A stretch of DNA of 41,716 nt from CAZKRU01 sp964555235 (GCA_964555235.1 CAZKRU010000037.1:1-41716); one strand, 5' to 3'. Counted from the first letter of the stretch, positions 23,984-32,791 are shown. Notes: generated by a model not told the origin, from the letters alone. Numbers and translations are program-made.

Positions 23984-24010
23984 AGAGCCATCCACGAAGA
24001 GGAAATTTTC

Positions 24011-24090
24011 ACACGGAGGCACGGAACGTTGAATTCCGAATTTAAAAACAAAGACTCCGCGAACTCTCTGTCTCCGCGCGAAACACTTCT
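24011..24090. repeat. CACGGAGG/CTCCGCG-type inverted repeat
   Basis: ACACGGAGGCACGGAACG on the left and TGTCTCCGCGCGAAACAC on the right flank an A/T-rich centre. It lies in the ~140-bp gap between the pyrR-like stop (24128) and the Nif3 start (23983), so it interrupts an otherwise collinear minus-strand run. Confidence 0.6.
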
Positions 24091-24127
24091 TACTTGCCCC
24101 AGTTCTTGAGACGTCGCCGCCTTCATC

Positions 24128-24658
24128 CTAACCCTCAATTAAATCAACCTCGTCGCGACCATCAATTTCTTGAAGATGAACCGCAACTTGATCCTGAAAC
24201 GTCGTCACAATAGTCTCCCCGACGTAATCCGGCTGAATGGGAAGCTGTCGATGACCCCGGTCAATTAACGTCACGAGTTCGATTCGCGCCGCGCGTCCAA
24301 AATCATTCAACGCACTTAACGCCGCCCGGGCCGTGCGCCCGGTGAAGAGAACATCGTCGACGAGTAAAATCGTCCGATCCGTTGCATCAAAAGGAATTTG
24401 CGAGAGTGCCGGAGCAGGACACCGCTGATCGAGATCGTCCCGATGAAACGTGACGTCCATTTGTCCCACCGGAATGATCACTCCTTTATGTTTTGCAATA
24501 GAATTCGCCAAACGCTGAGCCACCGTAAATCCGCGCCGGGGAAGGCCAACGAATGCCAAAGGAGTCAGATTGAAGTGCCTTTCAAGAATTTGACCCGCCA
24601 ATCGCTCAATCGCCTTAGAAATGGCAATCGAATCAAAAAGAATTTGAGAGGAGCCCAT
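24128..24658 (-). CDS. pyrR: PyrR bifunctional pyrimidine operon regulator / uracil phosphoribosyltransferase
   Basis: A 176-residue phosphoribosyltransferase read from ATG 24658 (MGSSQILFDSIAISKAI). The PRPP-binding loop is LLVDDVLFTGRTAR, with the PyrR features LAFVGLPRRGFTVAQRL and QRLANSI; DVTFHRDDLD is also typical. PyrR binds nascent pyr mRNA in the presence of UMP and can act as a uracil phosphoribosyltransferase. No pyr biosynthetic genes follow; the next gene downstream on the strand is a Nif3-like protein. A TTG start at 24685 overlaps the previous stop and would add nine residues. Confidence 0.92.
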   Translation of the reverse strand: MGSSQILFDSIAISKAIERLAGQILERHFNLTPLAFVGLPRRGFTVAQRLANSIAKHKGVIIPVGQMDVTFHRDDLDQRCPAPALSQIPFDATDRTILLVDDVLFTGRTARAALSALNDFGRAARIELVTLIDRGHRQLPIQPDYVGETIVTTFQDQVAVHLQEIDGRDEVDLIEG

Positions 24659-24681
24659 AGGAAAAACCGAAACCGAATCCG

Positions 24682-24930
24682 TCAATTATTCAAAGACGTC
24701 GCGTTTGAAGTCACGGAAGCACGGCTTGAAGCGGGCTGACGTTTGGAGCGCCAGGAGGCACGATAGCGAACAATCCAATCCAAGAGGGCTTTTTCAAAAC
24801 CGATATCGTGTCCGGCCTTTTCACTTTCAAGCCACTTGTGCTTCAAAATTTCTTCGCGCTCCGCCAAAAACTCTTGGTAAAGCGCCGAATTCTTCAAAAG
24901 GCTATCTGGTTTAGAGGGATCACTACTCAT
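24682..24930 (-). CDS. Conserved small protein
   Basis: Eighty-two residues with the conserved stretch NSALYQEFLAEREEIL, KHKWLESEKAGHDIGF and EKALLDWIVRYRASWR. It is a known conserved pattern in small proteins of several phyla with a DUF number I cannot fix. Most of it is predicted to be helical. Its stop is next to the pyrR start, so the two are probably cotranscribed. Function unknown; the C-terminal Ser/Ala-rich tail looks unstructured. Confidence 0.75.
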   Translation of the reverse strand: MSSDPSKPDSLLKNSALYQEFLAEREEILKHKWLESEKAGHDIGFEKALLDWIVRYRASWRSKRQPASSRASVTSNATSLNN

Positions 24931-25003
24931 GGTTGTGACCGAAGTCGAGGTGTGTAAGATACGGTTTGAGCTCGAGGATTCAAGTAAAATAAAAAATCTT
25001 ATG

Positions 25004-26047
25004 TCACAAATTATCTATTATGAGTCTTGAAGATGATATAAATTGCTTCGCGGCGACCCCATGCGGCTCATTTAAGACCGTCGGCCTTCCTGAATCCCCA
25101 GATTCTCGAACCGAGATCTCTAAGGGAATTTCCCCAAGAAGCGGAACCCCCAATCGATCCGACTCCCGCTTCCCGCCCCCCTTCCCAAAAATATCGTAAC
25201 GGTTCCCATCGTTGGGGCAAAGGAAGTAACTCATGTTCTCGATAATCCCTAGTACCCGAACGTTTACCTTCTGAAACATCGTCATCGCCTTGCGTGCATC
25301 AATCAGCGCGACTTCCTGCGGCGTCGTGACAATCACCGCCCCACTCAACGCCACGGTCTGAACGATCGTCAATTGAATATCCCCGGTCCCCGGCGGAAGA
25401 TCCAAAATCAGGTAGTCGAGCTCCCCCCAAACGACATTCTTCAAAAATTGCTGGGTGTAGCGGGTCACCATCGGCCCTCGCAGAATTGCCGGCGACTCGT
25501 CATCCATCAGAAAGCCCATGCTCATCAATTTCAAGCCGTATCGCTCAATCGGTAAAATCTGCTGCTGCTCGGTGGCGTAGGGACGTTCATTCGTTCCAAA
25601 CATCAGGGCGACACTCGGCCCGTAGAGATCACAATCGCAAAGCCCCACGCGCTTTCCTTGAAGCTGGAGCGCACAGGCGAGATTCGCAGCGACCGTCGAT
25701 TTACCAACGCCACCCTTGCCGCTCGCCACCGCAATAATGTGTTCAATCCCAGGAAGTTTATTTGCCGCAACACCCCCCGCCTGCATCGCCGCTTGAACCG
25801 GAGCCGTCACCGCGATTTCGACCTCAACGGAAGCAACCCCTTCCATTGCCCCCAACGTCTTCGTCACCGCCGCATGAAGCTGCTTCGGGATTTCCGAATC
25901 GGCAGTCGTTACCTCAATCCGAACCTTGACCTCTCCATCTTGGATCTGAATCCCTTTCACCAGCCCGAAAGAGATAATATCGCGACTAAAGCCCGGATAT
26001 TTGATCTGCTTTAATTGCTCGAGAAGTGCCGCTTCAGTAAGTGCCAT
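25004..26047 (-). CDS. Mrp/ApbC family Fe-S cluster carrier ATPase
   Basis: A 347-residue protein started at ATG 26047 (MALTEAALLEQLKQ). The N-terminal ~75 residues form a MIP18/FeSA-type domain. The deviant Walker A GKGGVGKST is at 110-118, the Mrp motif CDCDLYGPSVA near 135-145, DLPPGTGD near 220, and a C-terminal MSYFLCP with one visible CxxC-like cysteine. ParA-like ATPases of this class carry Fe-S clusters to target proteins. The CxxC pair that usually binds the cluster is not clear here (only SYFLCPNDG), which is a departure from the family pattern. Confidence 0.95.
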   Translation of the reverse strand: MALTEAALLEQLKQIKYPGFSRDIISFGLVKGIQIQDGEVKVRIEVTTADSEIPKQLHAAVTKTLGAMEGVASVEVEIAVTAPVQAAMQAGGVAANKLPGIEHIIAVASGKGGVGKSTVAANLACALQLQGKRVGLCDCDLYGPSVALMFGTNERPYATEQQQILPIERYGLKLMSMGFLMDDESPAILRGPMVTRYTQQFLKNVVWGELDYLILDLPPGTGDIQLTIVQTVALSGAVIVTTPQEVALIDARKAMTMFQKVNVRVLGIIENMSYFLCPNDGNRYDIFGKGGGKRESDRLGVPLLGEIPLEISVRESGDSGRPTVLNEPHGVAAKQFISSSRLIIDNL

Positions 26048-26333
26048 GCGCGAAACGCTAAACAAAACCGAAGCGATGTAAATCCCGGAGATTCCATTGG
26101 TGTCCAAAATAGAAATTGTCTGTCAATGCGACTCCCCCTTCGAGCCCTTGGAGTCGTGGCAGTCGAATCGGATCGTTGAAGTTTCCACCCCCGCCTGCAA
26201 CGCGTAGATAATGCGGGCAGGTCAAAATCGCGAAGTCCTCCAATTCAATCCCCCCTCCTGGTTTATCCTCAGAGATCGGGTTTTGTTTTGGACAGGGATG
26301 CGGAGATTCCTCTTTTCTCCCTTGATTTTATAT
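26048..26333. other. Region without a convincing gene
   Basis: About 290 bp between Mrp and the DUF2264 gene. It must contain the divergent promoters of both. A 61-codon minus ORF (26058-26243) looks like chance coding and overlaps the Mrp upstream region. Confidence 0.45.
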
Positions 26334-26356
26334 ATTATTAATTTATAATTAATAAT
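26334..26356. promoter_or_regulatory. AT-rich palindrome upstream of DUF2264 (putative operator)
   Basis: Arms ATTATTAATT (26334-26343) and AATTAATAAT (26347-26356) with a 3-bp spacer, ending one base before the ATG at 26358. A closely related palindrome lies upstream of the heparinase-like gene at 31637-31656. Confidence 0.55.
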
Positions 26357-26357
26357 T

Positions 26358-28232
26358 ATGAATAAAGATTACCGTCAGTGGCTCGAGTGGTCGGATCAGC
26401 TCATGAAACCGCTTCAAGCCCTCATGACTCCAGACGCCGCCGAGCTCCCCATTGAAGGCCCGGCCAGCAACCATGATCTCGCCGCAGACCGTCTGGAAGC
26501 TTTCGCCCGCCCCCTCCTCCTTGCCGCGCATTGGATTACCCCTCCCTCTGCCCCATTGGACCCCTCCCTTTCCAAAGAAAAAATCGCCGCGTGGTTTCGC
26601 CAAGCCCTCCTTCAAGGGACCGATCCTCAGCATCGGAATTTTTGGGGACCTGCCGCCAACTACCATCAACACACGGTCGAAATGGGGGCTGTCGTTCTCG
26701 CGCTTGAGATCGCCCCGGACTGGTTCTGGAATCCGCTCTCCACTTCGGAAAAAGCCCAAGTCGCCCGCTGGATCGGCTCGGTCCGCGGAACCGCGCATCA
26801 TCGGAACAACCATTTTTTCTTTGGCGTTCTCCCGCTCAGTTTTTTGATCAAACATGGTTACGGCACCGCCTCGGATACCGTTGCGGTCCTCGATTATCTC
26901 AATCAACTGGAGCGAATGATTCTCGGCAAAGGTTGGTTCATCGACGGCATGAACGAAACCGTTGATCATTACAATGCTTACGCCTTTCACTATTACGGCC
27001 TCTGGTGGAGTCATCTTTACGGCCCGATGGATCCAACACGCGCCGACCGTTGGAAAAATTGGGCGCAGGAGTTTATTCGAAGCTACTCCCACTTCTTCGC
27101 CGCCTCGGGAGAACCGGTTCCGTTTGGACGCTCGCTCTCCTACCGTTTCGCCGCCACCGCACCGTTCTCCGTCGCACAATTTTGTGGCGTCTCCGACTTG
27201 GATCCGGGAATGCTCCGTCGACTCTGCACCCGTTGCATGGAATTTTTCCTCTCTCATCCCATTCAACAATCCCAAGGCGTGATCAGTATCGGCTGGACCA
27301 ATCCCTTCGTTGCCTTGGGTGAAGCGTATAGCTGCGGCGCCTCTCCCTATTGGGCCGCAAAAGGATTGGCTCCCTTGCTCATTCCTGAAAATGATCCGTT
27401 TTGGACAGCATCCGAACAACCGATCCCTGCCGAAAAATCAGACTTCAGTCTTCCTCTTCCTCAAACCGGCTTGGCGATTCGATCCCGAAACGGAGCCGTG
27501 GAACTTCTCAACGCCGGAACTTCCATCAGCGCCGGAAACGTCGGCTTCGGAACCGCCAAATGGGGAAAGCTCCATTATCGCACCGGAATCGGATTTGAAA
27601 TTCTCAATCAGGGAGTCGTTCCGCTCGATGCAGGGCTTTCTGCAGAATCCGTGAAAACCGGATTATTCTATACCCGACACTCCACGACCGCGCTCGAGGT
27701 TGCAGCAGATCACCTCGCCTGCGCTTATTCGCTGGGCGACAAACCGAGTCAGTATTGTGTCACCGTCGAATCGTTTCTGGCGTGGAAAGGAGACTGGCAT
27801 CTTCACGTCCATCAAGTCGAAGCTTGGACACCGACCCGACTTCGTCTTGGAGGATACAGTCTCGCCGACAAACTCTTAACCAAAACTGTCGCGTTTCCTT
27901 CCGTCGAAATCACCTCCTCGCATCAACGTGTTTTGCTTCAAGCACTCCACGGATTTCAAGAAGCCGGCGTGCGACAAGTTCGACCCGACCAAGACCCACG
28001 CACTCACCTCTACGGACCGTCGAGCATCACTCCGTTCCTTCAAACCGATTCGTTCACCGGCGTCAAACTTCTCGTCGCCTGGCATTGGACCGGACTCACG
28101 CCTGCGCCAATCAACCAATGGAAAATCTCCAAAACCACAGAAAAAAACTGGACCCTCCAACATCCCGAAGAAGGGGAATGGCAACTCACTTCAAATTCGC
28201 TTCCCGCCCTTACAGCAAAAGTGGGAACATGA
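26358..28232 (+). CDS. DUF2264 domain-containing protein (probable carbohydrate-active enzyme)
   Basis: A 624-residue cytoplasmic protein without a signal peptide. The N-terminal ~340 residues match DUF2264, an (alpha/alpha)n toroid-like fold: NFWGPAANYHQHTVEMGAV, ARWIGSVRGTAHHRNNHFF, MNETVDHYNAYAFHYYGLWW and EPVPFGRSLSYRFAAT. The C-terminal ~270 residues look beta-rich. DUF2264 genes occur in polysaccharide-use loci and are thought to be glycoside hydrolases or lyases of still uncertain reaction. Next comes a phosphomannose isomerase, then the convergent heparinase-like gene, so a uronic acid or mannose-containing glycan is a reasonable guess. Confidence 0.85.
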   Translation: MNKDYRQWLEWSDQLMKPLQALMTPDAAELPIEGPASNHDLAADRLEAFARPLLLAAHWITPPSAPLDPSLSKEKIAAWFRQALLQGTDPQHRNFWGPAANYHQHTVEMGAVVLALEIAPDWFWNPLSTSEKAQVARWIGSVRGTAHHRNNHFFFGVLPLSFLIKHGYGTASDTVAVLDYLNQLERMILGKGWFIDGMNETVDHYNAYAFHYYGLWWSHLYGPMDPTRADRWKNWAQEFIRSYSHFFAASGEPVPFGRSLSYRFAATAPFSVAQFCGVSDLDPGMLRRLCTRCMEFFLSHPIQQSQGVISIGWTNPFVALGEAYSCGASPYWAAKGLAPLLIPENDPFWTASEQPIPAEKSDFSLPLPQTGLAIRSRNGAVELLNAGTSISAGNVGFGTAKWGKLHYRTGIGFEILNQGVVPLDAGLSAESVKTGLFYTRHSTTALEVAADHLACAYSLGDKPSQYCVTVESFLAWKGDWHLHVHQVEAWTPTRLRLGGYSLADKLLTKTVAFPSVEITSSHQRVLLQALHGFQEAGVRQVRPDQDPRTHLYGPSSITPFLQTDSFTGVKLLVAWHWTGLTPAPINQWKISKTTEKNWTLQHPEEGEWQLTSNSLPALTAKVGT

Positions 28233-28249
28233 TAAACCAGCTCGCCGTT

Positions 28250-28315
28250 GGTAGGGACCGATCTCCGAGCGGTCCGTGCTTTAAGGATCGGACGCCTCGG
28301 AGAGGCGTCTCTACC
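28250..28315. repeat. GGTAGGGACCG-type intergenic repeat (three-way junction)
   Basis: Ends GGTAG / CTACC enclose two hairpins: GGACCG/CGGTCC and GACGCCTC/GAGGCGTC (28291-28298 and 28302-28309). It lies between the DUF2264 stop (28232) and the isomerase start, and matches a repeat family seen at 4258 and partly at 23127. Confidence 0.8.
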
Positions 28316-28377
28316 ATTTATTTTCCTTGTGCGATTCTTGTCTTTTTGCAGCCAATCTCTAAATAGAAAATTGATCG

Positions 28378-29454
28378 ATGAAACCAACTCTTTTCCCTCT
28401 CCCACCGAATCGCGTCTGGCGCACTTACACCGGCGGACAAATGTTGGATCGAATCGAGGGAAAAACCGATCCTTCCGACACTCATTTTCCCGAAGATTGG
28501 ATCGGATCAACTACTCGCGCGATCAATACGGGCCGAGAACATCTTGAAGAGGGAATCGCCACCATTCGAATTGGCTCCGAATCAATTCCCTTGAATCTCT
28601 GGGTTGATCAAAATCCCGAGGCTGCGCTAGGTCCGGATCATCTCGCCCGTTACGGAAAAAAGGCAATGGTTCTTACGAAATTTCTCGATGCATCCGTACG
28701 CCTCCATCTTCAATGTCATCCGACCATCGAATTCTCAAAAAAACATCTCAACGCCGAGTCCGGAAAAACTGAAGTCTATCATATTCTCGCCATCCGTCCG
28801 GATCAACCGAACCCGTACCTCTACCTCGGCTTTCAACACCCTCCCGACACCACCACACTTCGCCGCATGATTGTGAATCAAGAAGTCGAAGCCCTCGAAG
28901 CCTGCTTTGAAAAAATTCCCGTTTCCGTCGGAGACACTTTTTTTGTCCCGGGCGGACTCCCTCACGCGATTGGCGAAGGCGTACTCATGGTCGAAATTAT
29001 GGAACCGACCGATTTTGTTGTTCGCTTCGAATTTAATCGCGGAGGCTATCTTCTTCCCGAAGCCGCTCGTTTCATGGGGCGTGATGTCGACTTTGGGCTC
29101 TCCATGTTGAATGCCTCCCCTATTTCCAAAGAAGAAGTCCTCACACGCTATCGTGTCGCATCGGCGGCCACCGCGCTCGCTCCAAATTCCACAGAAGTCT
29201 TGATCGGTCCCGCCCAAACCCATTGCTTTGGCGTGAAAAAACATCGGATTCATGGAACTTATCATATCGAGAGCCCCACTTTCCAAATCGACCTCATCAC
29301 TTCCGGCTCCGGAACGATTCGAGCGGAAGGCGAAAGCTTTCCCGTGAAAACCTACGATCGATTCTTCGTTCCTCACGCCCTTCGTTCCTACGAAGTCGAG
29401 GCCCCTGAAGGCTTGGAAATCCTCTCTATCACGCCACCAAGTTCCTCTCGCTAA
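28378..29454 (+). CDS. Type I phosphomannose isomerase (ManA-like)
   Basis: A 358-residue cupin-type isomerase. The zinc ligands fit the family: Gln112 and His114 (LQCHPT), Glu132 (KTEVYHIL) and His196 (GGLPHAIG). The double beta-barrel C-terminus contains DLITSGSGTIRAEGE. It interconverts mannose 6-phosphate and fructose 6-phosphate. It follows the DUF2264 gene at 145 bp, with the repeat between, so it may be cotranscribed. Some type I isomerases handle other sugar phosphates; the context (heparinase-like enzyme) leaves this open. Confidence 0.92.
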   Translation: MKPTLFPLPPNRVWRTYTGGQMLDRIEGKTDPSDTHFPEDWIGSTTRAINTGREHLEEGIATIRIGSESIPLNLWVDQNPEAALGPDHLARYGKKAMVLTKFLDASVRLHLQCHPTIEFSKKHLNAESGKTEVYHILAIRPDQPNPYLYLGFQHPPDTTTLRRMIVNQEVEALEACFEKIPVSVGDTFFVPGGLPHAIGEGVLMVEIMEPTDFVVRFEFNRGGYLLPEAARFMGRDVDFGLSMLNASPISKEEVLTRYRVASAATALAPNSTEVLIGPAQTHCFGVKKHRIHGTYHIESPTFQIDLITSGSGTIRAEGESFPVKTYDRFFVPHALRSYEVEAPEGLEILSITPPSSSR

Positions 29455-29464
29455 GCACGCAAAG

Positions 29465-29506
29465 GTCGCCAAGATTTTTATTTTTCAAAACCTTCGCGCC
29501 TTGGCG
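29465..29506. terminator. Bidirectional hairpin between convergent genes
   Basis: TCGCCAAG (29465-29472) pairs exactly with CTTGGCGA (29499-29506), flanking an A/T-rich loop, in the 80-bp gap between the ends of the manA-like and heparinase-like genes. It is a GCCAAG-type dispersed repeat copy. Confidence 0.6.
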
Positions 29507-29534
29507 AACTTGGCTAGAAAATAAACCGTCCCCA

Positions 29535-31607
29535 TCACTTCACTTCGAGCACGTCCGCTTTCCAGCTCACCTGATCGACTTTTCCATCAGGCCGAGTGAC
29601 GGACAAGAGATCCCCCGCTCCGAGCTTCACTTGGAGCGCGCCTCCCTTTTCCGTCCCCTTCGCGGGCCATAGAACCGAATAAATCACCTGCTCGGTCTTG
29701 GTTGCCGAACTGGTCGCGGTTAAGTGACTCTGATTCGGCGATTTTTCTAAATATTTTGGATCAACCGGAACCACAAACTGATCCGTGACCTCCACCTTAA
29801 GGTCTTCTCCTACCGCTAGGAGCGCAATCTGACAGTTTGCTTTCGGCTGTTGAACTGATCCATTCGTTCCGCTCCACTGAATCGGACTCTCGGCATGCAA
29901 CAACCATTGGACCGCTTTCGCCTCCTTGAGTTTGACCCGATCCCGCAAGACAAAGTACCGGCGATCAATCATCACCACATCCCGACGCGCTTCTTGAACA
30001 AGATCCCCTGTTTGCTCGGTATTATATCCGACCGTCGCATCCCCAACCGCCCAGAAAGTTCGAGGCCCGGCTTGAAAGGAAAGAATTTTTCCTTTCGCCT
30101 CTTTTGACTGTGGTTTCTGACCTTTTCCATCAATCAGGATCCCATTTTTGGAAATCGTCCTCTGGGTGTAGCCCTTGTGGTGCGGAGAGCGATGATACTC
30201 CCGATATCCCGAATTTATGAGGAGGTTCTCGCCATACGCATTTAAAATAAAGGTATTTTGATCCGCATGACTGTGACTGTAAGAGGCAAACGGACTCGAT
30301 TTGAAACTCATCATGATATCCTCATCGGGTTTCCCCAGATCCGAATGCATCGCCACCCATCCGACATCGCGAAACCAGGTCGCCTGTGGAAGATCTTTCA
30401 ACGGCTTCGCTGCAGGAATCAGTTCCTGTCGTGCCGAAAAAAGTCGGATCAGATATTCCATTCCCGTCGGATAGCGTTCGTCCGAAAAGTAGAGACCCTG
30501 GGTATAAATCGAACGCTCCTCCGATTTTTCCATATCCGCATACGCCCTCAAATATCCATCCTGAAAGCGACGCGCCAGTCGCAAGACCAACTGCGTGATA
30601 ATCGGTTCCAAATTGAATTTCCCCGCATTCGGAGTGTCTCCAAAAGCCGTGTGCCGGTACGGCTGCACGAAGTAGAGCGGAAAATAACCGGTCTTTTTCC
30701 AAAACGGATTCGCATACGCCTGTGAACTTCCGATGGCGACGAGAGCATCCTGAAACCGCGCATGCTCCATATTCCCACGCCAATACGCATTCCCCTCACC
30801 CCATCCACCATCGTCACCACCCCAGGGGGGAAATTGATTTTTGTAAAAATGGAGCACATAATTCAACCACTCTTTCGCCTCAGGAAGATCATCGTAAAGC
30901 GCCAACCCCGCCAAGCCGGTCATCGAAATAAATCGAATCGGATGACTTGCGGCATCCTCCTCCAAGGAATTTCTCACGGTGTCCTTCGTCTCTTTGTGAA
31001 TCAGTGCAAAGGAGGCATTCCCTCGTTTTTGAAAGGAGTCCAATACGGTCTTTTTCTCTTCGGGAGTCAGTTGATCCCGAATCTGATCATAAACAAAGGG
31101 GAGCTTGCGCCAGAGACGAAAATGCGCCTCATCGTTATATTCAATGCGAGTATGAGCCGAACTCCCCATCCCCCACTTGCACCCTTCCAATAAAAACTCT
31201 TTCGCCTTGGCCAGATAAGGCGCTTCGCCCGTCACAATCCAAAAAACCGTTGCCGCTTCCGCCACACCCGAGAGACGATTGCAGGTCACCTGTCCTCCGC
31301 GCCACTTGTCCACTTGGTCGGAAGTCCTTTTCTTCGGACTCGGATCTCCATACTCCTGAGGCTCCGAGGGGGTCGTCGACTTCATCCACTGTTCATCAAA
31401 CTCACGCTTCATCTCTGCGTAAAACGATTTAAACTCCCCATTGAGACAATACTCCTTGAACTGCTCGCGCTGTCCGGCGAGAATAAACGTTCGAGGCCCC
31501 GAAGCAGGAATCTTATCCGCACTCCCCGCAGCAGGAGCAGAACTCTGCGACAAAAGCGTTGAACCCAAGCAGAACACCATTCCCACCAACTTCAGCGCAA
31601 TTTTCAT
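29535..31607 (-). CDS. Secreted heparinase II/III-family polysaccharide lyase-like protein
   Basis: A 690-residue protein with a signal peptide (residues 1-28). The N-terminal half is an all-helical toroid region: EDAASHPIRFISMTGLAGLA, GWGEGNAYWRGNMEH. The heparinase II/III-like beta-sandwich follows, with the conserved YSHSHADQNTFILNAYGENL in the middle, and a C-terminal beta domain. In this superfamily, catalytic residues lie in the helical cleft and at the SHSHAD motif; members cleave heparin, alginate or related uronans by beta-elimination. The closest named families (PL12, PL15, PL17) cannot be separated by eye. It faces the ManA-like gene and has its own palindrome upstream. Confidence 0.88.
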   Translation of the reverse strand: MKIALKLVGMVFCLGSTLLSQSSAPAAGSADKIPASGPRTFILAGQREQFKEYCLNGEFKSFYAEMKREFDEQWMKSTTPSEPQEYGDPSPKKRTSDQVDKWRGGQVTCNRLSGVAEAATVFWIVTGEAPYLAKAKEFLLEGCKWGMGSSAHTRIEYNDEAHFRLWRKLPFVYDQIRDQLTPEEKKTVLDSFQKRGNASFALIHKETKDTVRNSLEEDAASHPIRFISMTGLAGLALYDDLPEAKEWLNYVLHFYKNQFPPWGGDDGGWGEGNAYWRGNMEHARFQDALVAIGSSQAYANPFWKKTGYFPLYFVQPYRHTAFGDTPNAGKFNLEPIITQLVLRLARRFQDGYLRAYADMEKSEERSIYTQGLYFSDERYPTGMEYLIRLFSARQELIPAAKPLKDLPQATWFRDVGWVAMHSDLGKPDEDIMMSFKSSPFASYSHSHADQNTFILNAYGENLLINSGYREYHRSPHHKGYTQRTISKNGILIDGKGQKPQSKEAKGKILSFQAGPRTFWAVGDATVGYNTEQTGDLVQEARRDVVMIDRRYFVLRDRVKLKEAKAVQWLLHAESPIQWSGTNGSVQQPKANCQIALLAVGEDLKVEVTDQFVVPVDPKYLEKSPNQSHLTATSSATKTEQVIYSVLWPAKGTEKGGALQVKLGAGDLLSVTRPDGKVDQVSWKADVLEVK

Positions 31608-31636
31608 GAAACTCCTTTTTTCAAAGCAATCCGTTA

Positions 31637-31656
31637 TTATTAATAATTATTAATAA
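31637..31656. promoter_or_regulatory. AT-rich palindrome upstream of the heparinase-like gene
   Basis: TTATTAATAATTATTAATAA, a perfect 20-bp palindrome, 30 bp upstream of the ATG at 31607. Its half-site matches that before the DUF2264 gene at 26334-26356. It may be the binding site of a shared repressor or activator. Confidence 0.6.
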
Positions 31657-31702
31657 CCGACAAATAAAAAATTGCAACTGGAATTTTGAAGATCCCAATT
31701 AA

Positions 31703-31822
31703 TTCACAGGACTATGGGCGTTGCGGGCGCGGTACGATGCCAATGATCAAAAACGCTACGACCGTAGTAAAATTTTTAACGTCGAAAGCAGCGTTGTCGC
31801 TCCCTTTCTGTCGTTGAAATAA
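31703..31822 (+). pseudogene. Short coding fragment, unknown
   Basis: A 39-codon open frame (31703-31819, then TAA at 31820-31822) reading like protein: WALRARYDANDQKRY and then IFNVESSVVAPF. It has no ATG or GTG and no clear family. The frame is more GC-rich than its surroundings. It may be the tail of a lost gene, in keeping with the other broken genes that follow. Confidence 0.3.
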
Positions 31823-32081
31823 TTAATAATGAGATACGTCCCCATTGCCTCTCGTCCCCATTGCCTCTCCGCAGTCCAATTAAAAAGAGCAGCAAAATAA
31901 ACCCAAAAAGCCCTACCCCATTCAAAAGATCAAGTGCCCCTCCCTCCAAGACCCCACCAAGCCCTACTCCCATCAGAACATAGAACGGATAAAGCAGGGC
32001 CGGTCGACCGATTCGCCGACAAAAGTCAGGCAGGAGCATCAACCCCAGAATGGCGAAGACAATCATCTCAACAGACTTCAT
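31776..32081 (-). pseudogene. Truncated cation/proton antiporter fragment
   Basis: Starts at ATG 32081. The first ~68 residues are a membrane sequence of the CPA type: AILGLMLLPDFCRRIGRP, then LYPFYVLMGVGLGGVLEG, then GFILLLFLIGLR. These match the first helices of a NhaP/KefB-like exchanger. Thereafter the reading enters a repeated GAGAGGCAATGGGGACG stretch and a GATACGTCCCC terminus (31832-31845), losing the family pattern. The ~300 residues expected are missing, so it is non-functional. The break coincides with the transposon-like end. Confidence 0.65.
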
Positions 32082-32203
32082 CGCGGGATCCTAACCATTC
32101 ATCGTGAAGAAACAAGCATTTGAGCGCTAACCCGCTTAACAGGGCAAATCAAAATCATCAGTCTGCACTTGTGACTTCATGATAAATTTCATAGCTTTAA
32201 AAG

Positions 32204-32791
32204 GTGCAATCGTTCATCACGCCCCTCGAGAACTTCCTTCATCACTTACTCTCCGCATCAAGTTTAAGATTTTATTCTTATTTTCTATTTTCGCTACTGT
32301 GCCCTGTTATCATCGATACACTAACCGCATTCAGGGTGAGTACCTCCATTTTTTATTGGATACCGATTTTCATTCTTACTTGGAGAGAAGGATGGCTTCG
32401 GGGAGGTTTCTGCGCCCTGCTTTGCGGAAGCTTATGGCTTTTTTTCCGCTACTGGGAATCCCCGCTCAACTACCCACTTTCAGTTCTTTTATGGAACGCC
32501 TCGATCCGAACCATCGAATTTATCCTCGTTTCAGCAACGATTGGTGTCTTACGAGAATTGCTCTTGAAATCAGAAAAAGAGGTTGAAGCCCTTCGAACCT
32601 TTCTACCGATCTGCGCCTATTGTAAAAAAATTCGAAATGACGAAGGGTATTGGGAGCAAGTAGAAGGCTATATCTCCAAACTTACTCCTGCAGAATTTAC
32701 CCATGGAATCTGCCCGGAATGCTTCAAGGTCGAAATGAAAAAGATTGAGGAAATCGACCCATCTTCTTCCACTTATTTCGATAAAAAGTAA
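32204..32791 (+). CDS. Membrane protein with C-terminal zinc-ribbon-like signalling motif
   Basis: A 195-residue protein read from GTG 32204, with little ribosome-binding sequence. Residues ~20-115 hold three or four transmembrane helices (YSYFLFSLLCPVIIDTL, YWIPIFILTWREGW, LIFILVSATIGVL-type). The C-terminal part has the cysteine motif LPICAYCKKIRNDEGYWEQ, then EGYISKLTPAEFTHGICPE, known from many PAS and response-regulator proteins, where it may bind a metal. Four cysteines (CAYC, CPEC) are present. Its role is unknown; probably a membrane-anchored sensor. It ends 19 bp inside the convergent LysR fragment. Confidence 0.7.
   Translation: MQSFITPLENFLHHLLSASSLRFYSYFLFSLLCPVIIDTLTAFRVSTSIFYWIPIFILTWREGWLRGGFCALLCGSLWLFFRYWESPLNYPLSVLLWNASIRTIEFILVSATIGVLRELLLKSEKEVEALRTFLPICAYCKKIRNDEGYWEQVEGYISKLTPAEFTHGICPECFKVEMKKIEEIDPSSSTYFDKK

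Noticed and set aside
24011..24126. 49-codon minus ORF after pyrR starting MKAATSQELGQV
   Set aside because: A weak AGGG lies upstream but most of the ORF lies inside the repeat copy and has no recognisable family.
26058..26243. 61-codon minus ORF upstream of Mrp
   Set aside because: Short, no ribosome-binding site or family pattern; lies within the presumed promoter region.
26349..27419. Long minus-strand frame (356 codons) opposite the DUF2264 gene
   Set aside because: It lies antisense to a clear coding gene and its composition is that of a codon-bias shadow; no domain is recognisable.
28735..29472. 245-codon minus frame over the ManA-like gene
   Set aside because: Antisense to conserved zinc-binding motifs on the plus strand.
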